A stretch of 64,000 nucleotides of DNA from Marinilabiliaceae bacterium UBA5488 (GTDB lineage: Bacteria; Bacteroidota; Bacteroidia; Bacteroidales; Marinilabiliaceae). The stretch is taken from the NCBI GenBank assembly GCA_002427105.1, contig DIPM01000037.1, positions 39,232 through 103,231 on the forward strand. The letters run 5' to 3'. The translations under genes were made by a program, and so were the position numbers. Positions 33,126-42,015 of this stretch are shown piece by piece. How positions within the stretch are numbered: position 1 is the first letter of the stretch; every line of letters starts with the position of its first letter. The notes beneath the pieces are model-generated. The model saw only the letters and a program-made list of their open reading frames with translations, had not been told where the DNA came from and did not search any database.

Positions 33126-34424
33126 CTTCCTAAAAACTATATCAACGCGGCGACTGCTCCTTTGCACGGTTGAATTGTTTGTGTTGGGCTTTGCTTTGAA
33201 AACATCCTTAGAACCGCAAGGTTTAACCCTTATAAATGCTGCATTTGCGCCCATCTCATTAACCATGAAATCCTTTATCTTCTCACACTGAATACGGCTC
33301 AGTTCCATTTGGTCGCCTTCGTCGCCTGCATATACATATCCGTACAAATCAACATAGCTGCCGGGATTCAGTTTCATTTCAACTACGGTCTCGGCCATCA
33401 GCACCTGGTCTTCAGTATCAAATTCAATGCTTGCACCCCGCTCAAAGAAGATGTTGCGAACGCGGACAGACTCGTATATGGTTGTTAATAACTCATTTAC
33501 TACAACAGAATCGCGAAGTATGACAGGCCGAATCTCCAATTTGGCAATTTCCTCCTCCAATCTGCTGACCTCGTCCTGCAATGGATCCTTGCGCTGCCGC
33601 CCAAACAAGCTAAATCCATATCCGCGGTAGGTCCAACGTGTATGTCGCCTGTTTTTCTTTCCTATTTTATAGCTAAAACTCAGCGCTGTGTGAAAATAGC
33701 GGTCGTTTGTAGAACCTGTCAGGATATTGTCCAAATTGTCAGAGGCCGAAAAACGCATTGAGCTTTCCAGGGATAAATCTACCCGGTTGTTAATACGATA
33801 CATGGCACCAAAACCCACCGGTACCATGATGGCCAACTCAGGAGCAGTCTTTGTTAAGGGATCGTAAGGGTCATAGCCGCTGACCATATAACGTTCGGAG
33901 GGCATATTAAGGTCATCTTCCCTAACTATCGCGTCATTCTCCACGAAATAGAGCCTTGAGCGAAACAGATTAATACCTACGCCTAATTTCACAAAGAAGT
34001 TCCACCTGTCATTTACCGGTCCGGGATACTCCCGCAGTTGATTTATAAAGAAGCTTCCGTTGAGCGAAATATCATTTATATTGCCTTTAAAGTAAATATC
34101 GCCCAGGCTTTCGTAGCCATCAGCCTTTCCGTACATCTCACTGCCAATGTATTGCAGGTCTATGGCAAGAGCCGGAGCTAACTGTTTACTTACATAAACA
34201 GTGGGGCCAAAACGCAGGGCGCTGCCGGAAAGTACTTTAAAGTTGCTAATATCAGAATACATAATAAGAGGACCGTATCCCAAATTGATTGACCAGGTAT
34301 TGAAACTCTTCTCTGCCGAGAAGCGCATATCTTCTTCAAGAATCCTACGGTCGGTTTGCCTGAACTGTCCCAAGGAGGAGCTCAGGCCTGCAAGCAATGA
34401 TAATATGGTGACAAAAAACCTCAT
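33120..34424 (-). CDS. OmpA-domain outer-membrane protein, diverged paralogue
   Basis: A 434-residue outer-membrane protein with a signal peptide (about 1-19, ends SSLGQ), a beta-barrel region (about 40-255, NTWSINLGYGPLIMYSDI; RWNFFVKLGVGINLF), a short coiled coil (about 285-300, DEVSRLEEEIAKLE) and an OmpA-like C-terminal domain (about 310-434). In the OmpA domain the peptidoglycan-binding Asp and Arg are not kept: the segment reads GYVYAGDEGDQMELSRIQ (362-379), with Tyr365 and Gln379 at those places. The adjacent upstream gene (11 bp) is a clear paralogue that keeps both. The tail motif RRVDI is still present. It probably no longer binds peptidoglycan in the usual way. Confidence 0.85.
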   Translation of the reverse strand: MRFFVTILSLLAGLSSSLGQFRQTDRRILEEDMRFSAEKSFNTWSINLGYGPLIMYSDISNFKVLSGSALRFGPTVYVSKQLAPALAIDLQYIGSEMYGKADGYESLGDIYFKGNINDISLNGSFFINQLREYPGPVNDRWNFFVKLGVGINLFRSRLYFVENDAIVREDDLNMPSERYMVSGYDPYDPLTKTAPELAIMVPVGFGAMYRINNRVDLSLESSMRFSASDNLDNILTGSTNDRYFHTALSFSYKIGKKNRRHTRWTYRGYGFSLFGRQRKDPLQDEVSRLEEEIAKLEIRPVILRDSVVVNELLTTIYESVRVRNIFFERGASIEFDTEDQVLMAETVVEMKLNPGSYVDLYGYVYAGDEGDQMELSRIQCEKIKDFMVNEMGANAAFIRVKPCGSKDVFKAKPNTNNSTVQRSSRRVDIVFRKL

Positions 34425-34435
34425 TAAAGCTCTTC

Positions 34436-35773
34436 TTAGTAGTTAGTCTGGATTATGTCCACGCGTCGATTCACCAAATGCACTCCCCGTGGCGCGAGGG
34501 TGCGTGTATCCGACAATAACTCAGAGTCGCCTTTGGGCACTACGGTAAATCTTGACTCATCGATGCCATAGTCCTCAACAAGAACCTTTTTCGCGTTATT
34601 GCAGCGCTTCTCACTTAGCCTGATATTATAGTCAGCGCTTCCTCTCTGGTCTGTATAACCCTGGATGGTCAATTTTGCTTCCGGGTTTTCCTCCATAAAT
34701 CTGGCCACCCCGGCAAGGGTACGGTGGCTTCGTTCTGAAATATCACTTTTGTCGAAGTCGAAGAACAAAGAAGCTGAGAAAAGTTCATGTCTGATTGTTT
34801 CTTCTTTACTGATAAATGTGGTGTCGCCGGCAAGGGTGTCGGCACTTATAGAGCTTAGCTGCTCAAGTTGTCGTCGAAGAGAGTCCAGTTTATAGGCAAG
34901 CGGATCGTTCAGACGTTCACGCTCATAAGAAAGATTAAAGTCCTTGTAGGTCCATGAGGCGTGTCGTTTGTTTTTCTTGCCAAACTTATAAGTCAGAGAA
35001 AAAGAGGCATGCATGTAGGCATCGTTATCGGCACCCGTCATATCAACGTCCAGATTATCTCCGGCCATATTGTGAAGAGTAGCCTCAACACCCAAATCAA
35101 AGCTCTTATTAATCCGGTAACGAGCACCAAGACCCATAGGAATAACAAGCCCGCCTTCGCGTCCTGTTTTTTCCAGTACAGGTGTTTCTCCTGCCGGATA
35201 TCCATTTCTGCGATAACCCATTACCAGATAATCACTTTCGAGCCAACCGCTATAGTTTGTAGGATAGCCCGATACTCCGCCAAAAATATCACCCATGGTA
35301 TGTAAGCGCTCGCTACCCTGCTCACGCATGCTGGCGCGAAAAAAGGTGGCGCCCAGGCCTAATTTTGCATAGACATTCCACCTGTCGCGCATGGGGCCGT
35401 TGAAGATTAACTGGTTGATATACACTTTAAGGTTTAATCCCGCCTGCCTGAAATCTCCTTCGAAATACCTCTTATACTTCTGGCCGTACATGTCGGCCAT
35501 CAGAAACTCGGCTTCCACAGACCAGGCTCGTCCAAGCTGTTTGGCTAGCTGAACCGATGGTCCGAATTTCATATTAGAAGAAGGAAAAAAGGTGTAATCA
35601 ATTACATCGGTATAGTAAATAACCGGCCCATAACCCGCCGTCAGCGACCATGTATTATATTTCCTGTCGGGACGATAAATCTGCTCATCTTCAAGACTAC
35701 CAAAATCAATCTGGGCAGAGACAATGGTACTGACAAAAAATATGAAAAACAGAAACGGTACGATTCTCTTCAT
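34436..35773 (-). CDS. OmpA-family outer-membrane protein
   Basis: A 445-residue outer-membrane protein, first gene of a tandem pair. A signal peptide (about 1-20, ends VSAQ) precedes a beta-barrel (about 40-265, NTWSLTAGYGPVIYYTDV; RWNVYAKLGLGATFF). A short linker helix (LDSLRRQLEQLSSI) leads to a canonical OmpA domain (about 325-445: SLFFDFDKSDIS, GYTDQRGSADYNIRLSEKR, ending NRRVDI). The Asp and Arg that hold diaminopimelate in OmpA domains are both present, so it should anchor the outer membrane to peptidoglycan. The barrel sequence aligns along its length with that of the downstream gene, indicating a local duplication. It is not the PorE/SprF T9SS type as far as I can see. Confidence 0.9.
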   Translation of the reverse strand: MKRIVPFLFFIFFVSTIVSAQIDFGSLEDEQIYRPDRKYNTWSLTAGYGPVIYYTDVIDYTFFPSSNMKFGPSVQLAKQLGRAWSVEAEFLMADMYGQKYKRYFEGDFRQAGLNLKVYINQLIFNGPMRDRWNVYAKLGLGATFFRASMREQGSERLHTMGDIFGGVSGYPTNYSGWLESDYLVMGYRRNGYPAGETPVLEKTGREGGLVIPMGLGARYRINKSFDLGVEATLHNMAGDNLDVDMTGADNDAYMHASFSLTYKFGKKNKRHASWTYKDFNLSYERERLNDPLAYKLDSLRRQLEQLSSISADTLAGDTTFISKEETIRHELFSASLFFDFDKSDISERSHRTLAGVARFMEENPEAKLTIQGYTDQRGSADYNIRLSEKRCNNAKKVLVEDYGIDESRFTVVPKGDSELLSDTRTLAPRGVHLVNRRVDIIQTNY

Positions 35774-35888
35774 ATACCTTGAGTTGTTGTCAAAATAAAA
35801 GAGTAAATCTATGATATATACCGCTTAATATCCAGTTTTTACAAGGTGAATTTTATTAACATAAAAAAAACATAGACCAATGACCCTA

Positions 35889-37913
35889 TTATTGGGGTGA
35901 TGTAAAGCTTGCTTTGCCCTCCTGCATCCATTTAACATAGGCTTCTACATCGGGATTGTAGCCGCGTGGAGCATTTAGCGGCTTCTCATCGTGATCCAGA
36001 AGCAAGTAATAGGGCTGACTATTGTTTTGGTAGCGGCTTATCTGAAAGTCACTCCACTTATTGCCAACTGTGCGTATCCTTTTCCCTGTTACTTCCGATA
36101 CATATCGCCCGCTTTCAGGCAAAGGGCTGCGGTCGTCAACATATAAGGAGATTATTATAAAGTCCTCGGCCAACATGGTTGTTATACGGCTATCCGACCA
36201 TACATTATTTATCATCTTCTTGCAATTGGCACAGGCCAATCCCGTGAAGTCGAGAAAGACAGGCTTACCCGCTTCCCGGGCGGCACTTAGTCCCTCCCGG
36301 TAATCAGTATATTTCATCAGACCGTAAGGTCCGGCTACCACGCTTGCTCCTTGCGGCAGGTTGATGCTGGTTTGCAGCGTTCCGCCGCGATTCTCATTCA
36401 GGTTAAAATCCTGAGTTGTAATTGAGGGCAGAAAAGAGCTTACCGCTTTAAGTGGAGCTCCCCAAAGACCGGGAATTAAATAGACCACAAAGGCAAAGGT
36501 GGCTATTGCCAGGCCAAGACGCCCTACGCTAAGCTGAGTCAGGGCGCTGTCGTGAGCAAATTTTATCTTTCCTATCAAATAAAGACCCATTAAGAAGAAG
36601 AGGGCAATCCAAATCGCTATAAACACTTCGCGGTCAAGTATTCCCCAGCCCATTACACTATCGGCAATAGAAAGGAACTTTAGTGAAAAAGCGAGGACTA
36701 TAAAACCCAATACGACCTTTACCGCATTCATCCATCCTCCCGATTTTGGCAGAGATTTCATAGCCGTTGGGAAGATGGCAAACAAAGTAAAGGGTATGGC
36801 TAGTGCCAGTCCGAAGCCTAGCATGCCTATGGCGGGCGAGAACATGCTTCCGCCCACAGCGGCTTCTACCAACAGGGTGCCTACGATTGGGCCTGTACAT
36901 GAAAATGATACCAGCACAAAGGTTAAGCCCATCAAAATCACACCAAGCACTCCGCCCGTGCTATCGGCCTTGCTGTCAAGTTTGTTCGACCATTTTGAGG
37001 GCATGGTAAGTTCAAAAGCTCCCAAAAATGAAGCTGCAAAAAATACCAGCAATGCAAAGAATATAATATTGAAAACTGGACTCGTGGCCATATTATTAAG
37101 GGCATTAGCGCCAAAGATTATGGCAATAAGCAGTCCTAAAAACACGTAGGCAAAAATTATGGTAAGACCGTAGAAAAACCCGTCGCGAAGGGCCTTCCGC
37201 CTATTGTCGGCATTTCTGAGAAAGAAACTAACAGTCAATGGTATCATAGGAAAAACACAGGGTGTTAATAGCGCGGCAAGACCTCCCAGAAAAGAAAGCC
37301 AGAAAATAGCCCAATAACCCTTGTCTTCAGTTGAATCTATCGCCTCATTGGCCGAGATCACAGACGTTGCATCATTCCCGGCAACTCCTCCGGGTAGCAA
37401 AGCCGAATCTGCCTCTCCTTCCGGAATAGCAGCGGCAAGCTCAGCGCTTTCGCTTCCTGCAAGGCTTAATTCAAATTCTACCTGATCAGGAGGAAGGCAA
37501 CGGCTGTCATCACAAACCATAAACTCTACATACCCGCGGATTATATGGCTGCCCGACTGCTTTAGCTCTATAGTCTGAGTCAGCCTGGCACTTTTAGAAA
37601 AATAGCCCAGCTCCATCTGAAATGCTTCATCGAAGAAGGGTTTGGGCTCCGGCGTCTGCCTTAGCTCTCCTATGGCTTCATAAGTGTCGGAGGCTTCAAT
37701 ATGCAGAGAAGTGGGGATGGGGCCACCATCAGGTATAGTGGTGGAATATAGATGCCATTTGTTGTCAATTGTAGCATCGGCAATTACCTCAACTTGAGTT
37801 TCGCTTATCCTGTTAAGCGAAAAGCTCCACTTTACAGGCTCTAATACTTGTGCATAAGAAGGGCTTAGTGCAACTAGCAGCATAAGCCATAAAGAAATCT
37901 GTTTCTTTCTCAT
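35889..37913 (-). CDS. dsbD: Thiol:disulfide interchange protein DsbD
   Basis: A 674-residue inner-membrane reductant carrier that passes electrons from cytoplasmic thioredoxin to periplasmic thiol proteins. All three Cys pairs are visible. The N-terminal domain has VCDDSRCLPPDQ (about residues 130-141). The eight-helix membrane core has ALLTPCVFPMIPLTVSF and VSFSCTGPIVGTLL. The C-terminal thioredoxin domain has ACANCKKM. A signal peptide (about 1-21, ends SYAQ) opens the protein. The ATG at 37913 is chosen; the open frame extends to 37985 but crosses the predicted promoter, so those 24 codons are probably not translated. Confidence 0.94.
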   Translation of the reverse strand: MRKKQISLWLMLLVALSPSYAQVLEPVKWSFSLNRISETQVEVIADATIDNKWHLYSTTIPDGGPIPTSLHIEASDTYEAIGELRQTPEPKPFFDEAFQMELGYFSKSARLTQTIELKQSGSHIIRGYVEFMVCDDSRCLPPDQVEFELSLAGSESAELAAAIPEGEADSALLPGGVAGNDATSVISANEAIDSTEDKGYWAIFWLSFLGGLAALLTPCVFPMIPLTVSFFLRNADNRRKALRDGFFYGLTIIFAYVFLGLLIAIIFGANALNNMATSPVFNIIFFALLVFFAASFLGAFELTMPSKWSNKLDSKADSTGGVLGVILMGLTFVLVSFSCTGPIVGTLLVEAAVGGSMFSPAIGMLGFGLALAIPFTLFAIFPTAMKSLPKSGGWMNAVKVVLGFIVLAFSLKFLSIADSVMGWGILDREVFIAIWIALFFLMGLYLIGKIKFAHDSALTQLSVGRLGLAIATFAFVVYLIPGLWGAPLKAVSSFLPSITTQDFNLNENRGGTLQTSINLPQGASVVAGPYGLMKYTDYREGLSAAREAGKPVFLDFTGLACANCKKMINNVWSDSRITTMLAEDFIIISLYVDDRSPLPESGRYVSEVTGKRIRTVGNKWSDFQISRYQNNSQPYYLLLDHDEKPLNAPRGYNPDVEAYVKWMQEGKASFTSPQ

Positions 37914-37948
37914 ATTATTGCAATTAGTAAATACAAATTCAAGACACA

Positions 37949-37978
37949 GGCATATATTTACAGATATAGATATATGCC
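37949..37978 (-). promoter_or_regulatory. Hairpin in the dsbD leader
   Basis: GGCATATAT and ATATATGCC form a 9-bp stem with a 12-nt loop. It begins at about the predicted transcription start, so the mRNA would carry it at its extreme 5' end, which can protect transcripts from decay. Confidence 0.45.
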
Positions 37979-37982
37979 GATT

Positions 37983-38013
37983 CAAAATTAAGTTTTTTAT
38001 CTTTAGCTACAAA
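37983..38013 (-). promoter_or_regulatory. Promoter of dsbD
   Basis: On the minus strand -33 TTTG (38013-38010) and -7 TAATTTTG (37990-37983) are 19 bp apart, the standard Bacteroides spacing. Transcription would begin near 37976. Confidence 0.65.
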
Positions 38014-38073
38014 ATAACAAAAGCCCCCTTAGTATGTTGTTAACAAACTTAACAAGTTTTAGCTTTGATACAT

Positions 38074-38091
38074 TAAGTTCAGATGAACTTA
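38074..38091. promoter_or_regulatory. Palindrome upstream of the esterase gene
   Basis: Perfect 8-bp arms TAAGTTCA and TGAACTTA around GA, 42 bp before the esterase ATG and directly upstream of a near-match -7 box (TATTTTTA, 38094-38101). The position fits an operator. Confidence 0.45.
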
Positions 38092-38132
38092 TGTATTTTT
38101 ACTGAATCAAAACTCTTAAAGTAAAAAACATT

Positions 38133-39305
38133 ATGAAAGCGATTATCAAATCAGCCGCTACCATTATCGCACTCCTTGCAAGCATCAACCTGAGTGCTCA
38201 GGAAAGCCTTTGGAATCAGGCTGAACTGCAATCACCGATAGTAAATGAAGACAATACTGTCAGTTTTCAGATATTTGCCCCTGAGGCTCAGGAAGTCTTG
38301 CTAATAGGCACATGGATGCCCCGCGAAGACTGGGCGCCGGAGCCCGTAAGCCTCCAAAGGGATTCAAACGGAGTTTGGAGTCACACTACTAAAGCCCTGG
38401 CTTCCGATCTTTACACCTATCATTACATGGTTGACGGGCTGCGTTTGTGCGATCCTCTTAATCCCTACGTAGTGCGTGATGTTTCCAGCGTATTTAATTA
38501 TCTGATAGTTCCCGGTGGACAAGGTGACCTCTATGCCGTGCAGGATGTTCCGCATGGAAGCTTAAGTTACCGCTGGTACAGCTCTCCGGGCACGCAACAA
38601 GAGCGACGCCTGACCATTTACACGCCGGCGGGCTACGAGACATCCACTCAAAGCTATCCCGTGCTCTACCTGCTTCACGGGATGGGCGGCGACGAAACAG
38701 CCTGGACAACACTGGGGCGAACCGTCGAAATTATGGATATACTAATTGCCCGGGGCGAGGCTAAGCCTATGATAGTAGTGATGCCCAACGGCAATATGAG
38801 CCAACAGGCAGCTCCCGGCTCAGCTCCCGGTGTCCTTAGCGCGCCAGGCATGGATCTTCCTCTTACTATGGAGGGAACTATGGAAACCACTTTCCCGGAG
38901 ATAATTGAATTTGTAGAGCAAAACTACCGCGTCAATGCCGAAAAGGGACAACGTGCTATCGCAGGTCTTTCAATGGGCGGCTTTCACAGTCTTCATATAT
39001 CGCGTCTGCATCCCCATACCTTCGATTATATCGGCTTGTTTTCACCTGCCATTTATCCTCTCGCGGGCAGCATCCCTGAAATTTATATGAATATGGATGA
39101 CAGTCTGGGCGCGCAGAAAAACAATGGATACAGCTTGTACTGGATAGCAATAGGCAAAAACGACTTCTTGTTCGATCAGGTGGCACGCTACCGCGCAAAC
39201 TTGAGCAGCTTAGGTCTGCCTTTTACTTATATTGAAACCGAAGGTGGTCATACCTGGGATTTGTGGCGCAACTACCTCAGCCAATTTGTGACCTTACTGT
39301 TTTGA
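38133..39305 (+). CDS. Secreted CE1-type esterase with N-terminal CBM48-like domain
   Basis: A 390-residue exported alpha/beta hydrolase. A signal peptide (about 1-22, ends NLSAQ) is followed by an immunoglobulin-like CBM48/E-set domain (about 30-125: VSFQIFAPEAQEVLLIGTW; YTYHYMVDGLRLCDPLNP). The esterase domain follows (about 140-390) with nucleophile Ser280 in AGLSMGGFHS, Asp344 in GKNDFLFD and His373 in GGHTWDLW. This layout matches carbohydrate esterase family 1 enzymes of Bacteroidota that remove feruloyl or acetyl groups from xylan; enterochelin-esterase-like activity is an alternative. The xylanase operon 17 kb away makes a xylan role plausible. It is a single-gene unit. Confidence 0.85.
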   Translation: MKAIIKSAATIIALLASINLSAQESLWNQAELQSPIVNEDNTVSFQIFAPEAQEVLLIGTWMPREDWAPEPVSLQRDSNGVWSHTTKALASDLYTYHYMVDGLRLCDPLNPYVVRDVSSVFNYLIVPGGQGDLYAVQDVPHGSLSYRWYSSPGTQQERRLTIYTPAGYETSTQSYPVLYLLHGMGGDETAWTTLGRTVEIMDILIARGEAKPMIVVMPNGNMSQQAAPGSAPGVLSAPGMDLPLTMEGTMETTFPEIIEFVEQNYRVNAEKGQRAIAGLSMGGFHSLHISRLHPHTFDYIGLFSPAIYPLAGSIPEIYMNMDDSLGAQKNNGYSLYWIAIGKNDFLFDQVARYRANLSSLGLPFTYIETEGGHTWDLWRNYLSQFVTLLF

Positions 39306-39309
39306 TCTT

Positions 39310-39339
39310 TGTGGAAATACGCCTTGTTGGGTTTCCACA
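39310..39339 (+). terminator. Hairpin after the esterase gene
   Basis: TGTGGAAA pairs with TTTCCACA around a 14-nt loop, starting 5 bp after the stop codon. No clear T-run follows. Confidence 0.45.
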
Positions 39340-39413
39340 GGATTTTGGGATATATTGCTTTTTAAACAATAATTGTTGCTAAAATCCATTGTTTTGTGCG
39401 ATATTCTAAGTGA

Positions 39414-39444
39414 TTTCTTATAAATTTGCATTATTTATAAGAAA
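39414..39444 (+). promoter_or_regulatory. lysC promoter box inside an inverted repeat
   Basis: The arms TTTCTTATAAAT and ATTTATAAGAAA (12 bp, 7-nt spacer) enclose the -7 box TAAATTTG (39421-39428). A TTTG at 39393-39396 is 24 bp upstream, longer than usual. The repeat could be an operator or a 5' RNA hairpin. Confidence 0.5.
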
Positions 39445-39503
39445 ATCTTTGTCCTTAATTAAATAATGCAAAGCAGCATTAAACTTAAACTAATTGTAAA
39501 CAG

Positions 39504-40814
39504 ATGAAAGTTCTGAAATTTGGTGGAACCTCAGTAGGTTCAGCAGAGAGAATAAAAGAGGTGGCAAACCTTATAAATGATGGCTCTCGTAAACTTGTTG
39601 TTTTGTCGGCCATGTCAGGTACCACCAATAGCCTGGTTGAAATTGGCAACTATCTATACAAGAAAAACCACGATGGAGCCAATGAGATAATTAGTCGCTT
39701 AGAGCGCAAATATTACGATGAGATAGAGCTTCTATATAGTACAGATGAGTACAAAGAAAAAGGACGTGAGCTTATAAGGCTTCATTTTGAAGAGATTAAG
39801 TCTTTTACCAAGGATGTTTTTACCATCTACGAAGAGAAAAGTATTCTGGCCCAGGGCGAGCTGATGTCAACAGCCATGGTTAATTTCTATTTGCAGGAGC
39901 AGGGAATCAAATCCGCTCTTTTGCCTGCCCTGGATTTTATGCGCACCAACAAAAACGGAGAACCTGATCAGGCCTATATTAGGGAGAATCTGACTCCTTT
40001 GATCGAAGAGCTCCCCGATGTAGAAATATTTATTACTCAGGGATATATTTGCCGCAATGCCTTTGGTGAGGTGGATAACCTTCAAAGAGGAGGAAGTGAC
40101 TATTCTGCTTCTCTGATAGGGGCTGCAATCGGAGCTTCTGAGATTCAGATATGGACCGATATTGACGGGATGCACAATAATGACCCTCGCTTTGTTGAAA
40201 ACACCCGGTCGATAAAAGAACTTTCGTTTGACGAGGCCGCTGAGTTAGCTTATTTTGGAGCTAAAATTCTCCACCCAACCAGCGTCTTGCCTGCCAAACT
40301 GGCCGATATCCCGGTTCGTTTGCTCAACACTATGAATCCTGAAGCGCCGGGCACGACTATTTCCAGTAAAGAAACCAAGCAAGATATAAAGGCAATAGCA
40401 GCCAAGGATGGGATTACAGCTATCCGCATCAAATCGGGACGTATGCTTTTGGCCTACGGTTTTATGCGTAAGGTTTTTGAGATATTTGAAAGCTACAAAA
40501 CGCCGATTGATATGATTACAACCTCCGAGGTGGGTGTGTCGGTGACTATCGACAATGACCGTCATGTGGATGATATTGTTGATGATTTGAAAAAATTCGG
40601 AACCGTTGAGCTTGATAGAAACCAGGTGATTATTTGCGTAGTGGGAGACCTTGTTCGCGAAAATAAAGGTTATGCCTATCGTATTTTTAATGCTTTGAAG
40701 GATATCCCTGTTAGAATGATATCTTATGGCGGAAGCGATCATAATATTTCAATGCTTGTAAGCGCCAAGCATAAAAAGGTTGCCCTGAGAGCTTTAAGCG
40801 ATAAATTGTTTTAA
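39504..40814 (+). CDS. lysC: Aspartate kinase
   Basis: A 436-residue monofunctional aspartokinase, the first step of the aspartate family pathway (lysine, diaminopimelate, threonine, methionine). The N-terminal kinase signature MKVLKFGGTSVGSAERI is exact. Nucleotide-binding and substrate segments include LQRGGSDYSASLIGAAI and IWTDIDGMHNNDPR. Two C-terminal ACT domains (about residues 295-436) carry VTIDNDRHVDDIV and MISYGGSDHNISMLV and give amino-acid feedback control, probably by lysine. There is no fused homoserine dehydrogenase. It is followed 36 bp later by lysA, so the pair forms a lysine/DAP unit. Confidence 0.96.
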   Translation: MKVLKFGGTSVGSAERIKEVANLINDGSRKLVVLSAMSGTTNSLVEIGNYLYKKNHDGANEIISRLERKYYDEIELLYSTDEYKEKGRELIRLHFEEIKSFTKDVFTIYEEKSILAQGELMSTAMVNFYLQEQGIKSALLPALDFMRTNKNGEPDQAYIRENLTPLIEELPDVEIFITQGYICRNAFGEVDNLQRGGSDYSASLIGAAIGASEIQIWTDIDGMHNNDPRFVENTRSIKELSFDEAAELAYFGAKILHPTSVLPAKLADIPVRLLNTMNPEAPGTTISSKETKQDIKAIAAKDGITAIRIKSGRMLLAYGFMRKVFEIFESYKTPIDMITTSEVGVSVTIDNDRHVDDIVDDLKKFGTVELDRNQVIICVVGDLVRENKGYAYRIFNALKDIPVRMISYGGSDHNISMLVSAKHKKVALRALSDKLF

Positions 40815-40850
40815 TCTTCGCCCTTGTCATTATATTAATTAGATGCCAAA

Positions 40851-42005
40851 ATGAACAGCCGATTTCCTCTTAATAAACTACAAAGCATAAAGACTCCTTA
40901 TTATTATTATGATATAGACCTGCTTGAGCAGACGCTCACAAAGGTTAGACAAGAGGCAGGAAAATATGGTTTTGTGGTTCACTATGCTATTAAGGCCAAT
41001 GCCAACCCTTTGATTCTTGAGATGATAAGGACTTTTGGCATGGGGGTGGATTGTGTTAGCGGCTATGAGGTTCAGAGGGCTTTGGATTGCGGTTTCAAGC
41101 CTTCCGGTATAGTGTTCGCGGGCGTTGGTAAAGCAGATTGGGAGATTGAGCTGGGTCTGGATAATAATATAGCCTGCTTTAATGTTGAATCACTTCCCGA
41201 GTTGGAGATTATCAACGAGATAGCTGCCGGCAAGGGGCTTAGAGCCAATGTTGCCATCCGCATCAATCCCAACGTAAATGCCAGGACTCACCATTATATA
41301 ACCACAGGACTTAAAGAGAACAAGTTTGGAATAAATCAGTGGGATCTCGAGAAGGTGCTTAGTGCACTGGATAATATGAAAAACGTAAACCTGGAGGGGA
41401 TACATTTTCATATAGGCTCCCAAATTACGGATCTTAGTTCTTTCAAGGAGTTGTGTACGCGGGTTAACGAGATTCAGGAGTGGTTTGTTGCCAGGCAACA
41501 TTGCCCCCGTATTATTAACGTGGGCGGAGGATTAGGGATCGATTATCAGGATCCCGACCTGAATCCTATACCTGACTTCGAGGGCTATTTCAAGGTCTTT
41601 AAAGATGGGCTTAATGTCATGGAGGGACAGGAAGTTCATTTCGAGCTGGGGCGTGCAATTGTTGGTCAGTGTGGCAGCCTTGTTACCAAGGTTCTTTACA
41701 TTAAAGAAGGGGTGAAAACCAACTTTGCCATAGTTGACGGAGGAATGACCGAGCTGATACGGCCGGCGCTCTACCAGGCCTATCACAAAATTGAGAATAT
41801 CAGCAGTGTGGCTTCCGAAGAGAAATATGATGTTGTAGGACCTATCTGCGAATCATCCGATAGTTTCGGGAAGGCTGTTTCCCTGCCGGGCACTTCACGC
41901 GGGGACCTTGTGGTGATTCGATCGGCAGGTGCCTATGGCGAAGTAATGGCCTCGTGCTACAATCTTCGACCTCTTCCTCCCTCTGTCTTTTCCGACAAAG
42001 TATAA
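40851..42005 (+). CDS. lysA: Diaminopimelate decarboxylase
   Basis: A 384-residue fold-type III pyridoxal-phosphate enzyme that turns meso-diaminopimelate into lysine. The cofactor Lys lies in HYAIKANANPLI. Other motifs are MGVDCVSGYEV, the HFHIGSQITDL segment, the glycine-rich phosphate loop IINVGGGLGIDYQ, ELGRAIVGQCG (usually EPGR) and the active-site VVGPICESSDSFGK. The final AGAYGEVMASCYN is typical. Length is slightly short of the 400-420 usual for LysA. It pairs with lysC and ends 10 bp before the convergent Dabb gene. Confidence 0.96.
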   Translation: MNSRFPLNKLQSIKTPYYYYDIDLLEQTLTKVRQEAGKYGFVVHYAIKANANPLILEMIRTFGMGVDCVSGYEVQRALDCGFKPSGIVFAGVGKADWEIELGLDNNIACFNVESLPELEIINEIAAGKGLRANVAIRINPNVNARTHHYITTGLKENKFGINQWDLEKVLSALDNMKNVNLEGIHFHIGSQITDLSSFKELCTRVNEIQEWFVARQHCPRIINVGGGLGIDYQDPDLNPIPDFEGYFKVFKDGLNVMEGQEVHFELGRAIVGQCGSLVTKVLYIKEGVKTNFAIVDGGMTELIRPALYQAYHKIENISSVASEEKYDVVGPICESSDSFGKAVSLPGTSRGDLVVIRSAGAYGEVMASCYNLRPLPPSVFSDKV

Positions 42006-42015
42006 GAGGCTGAAA

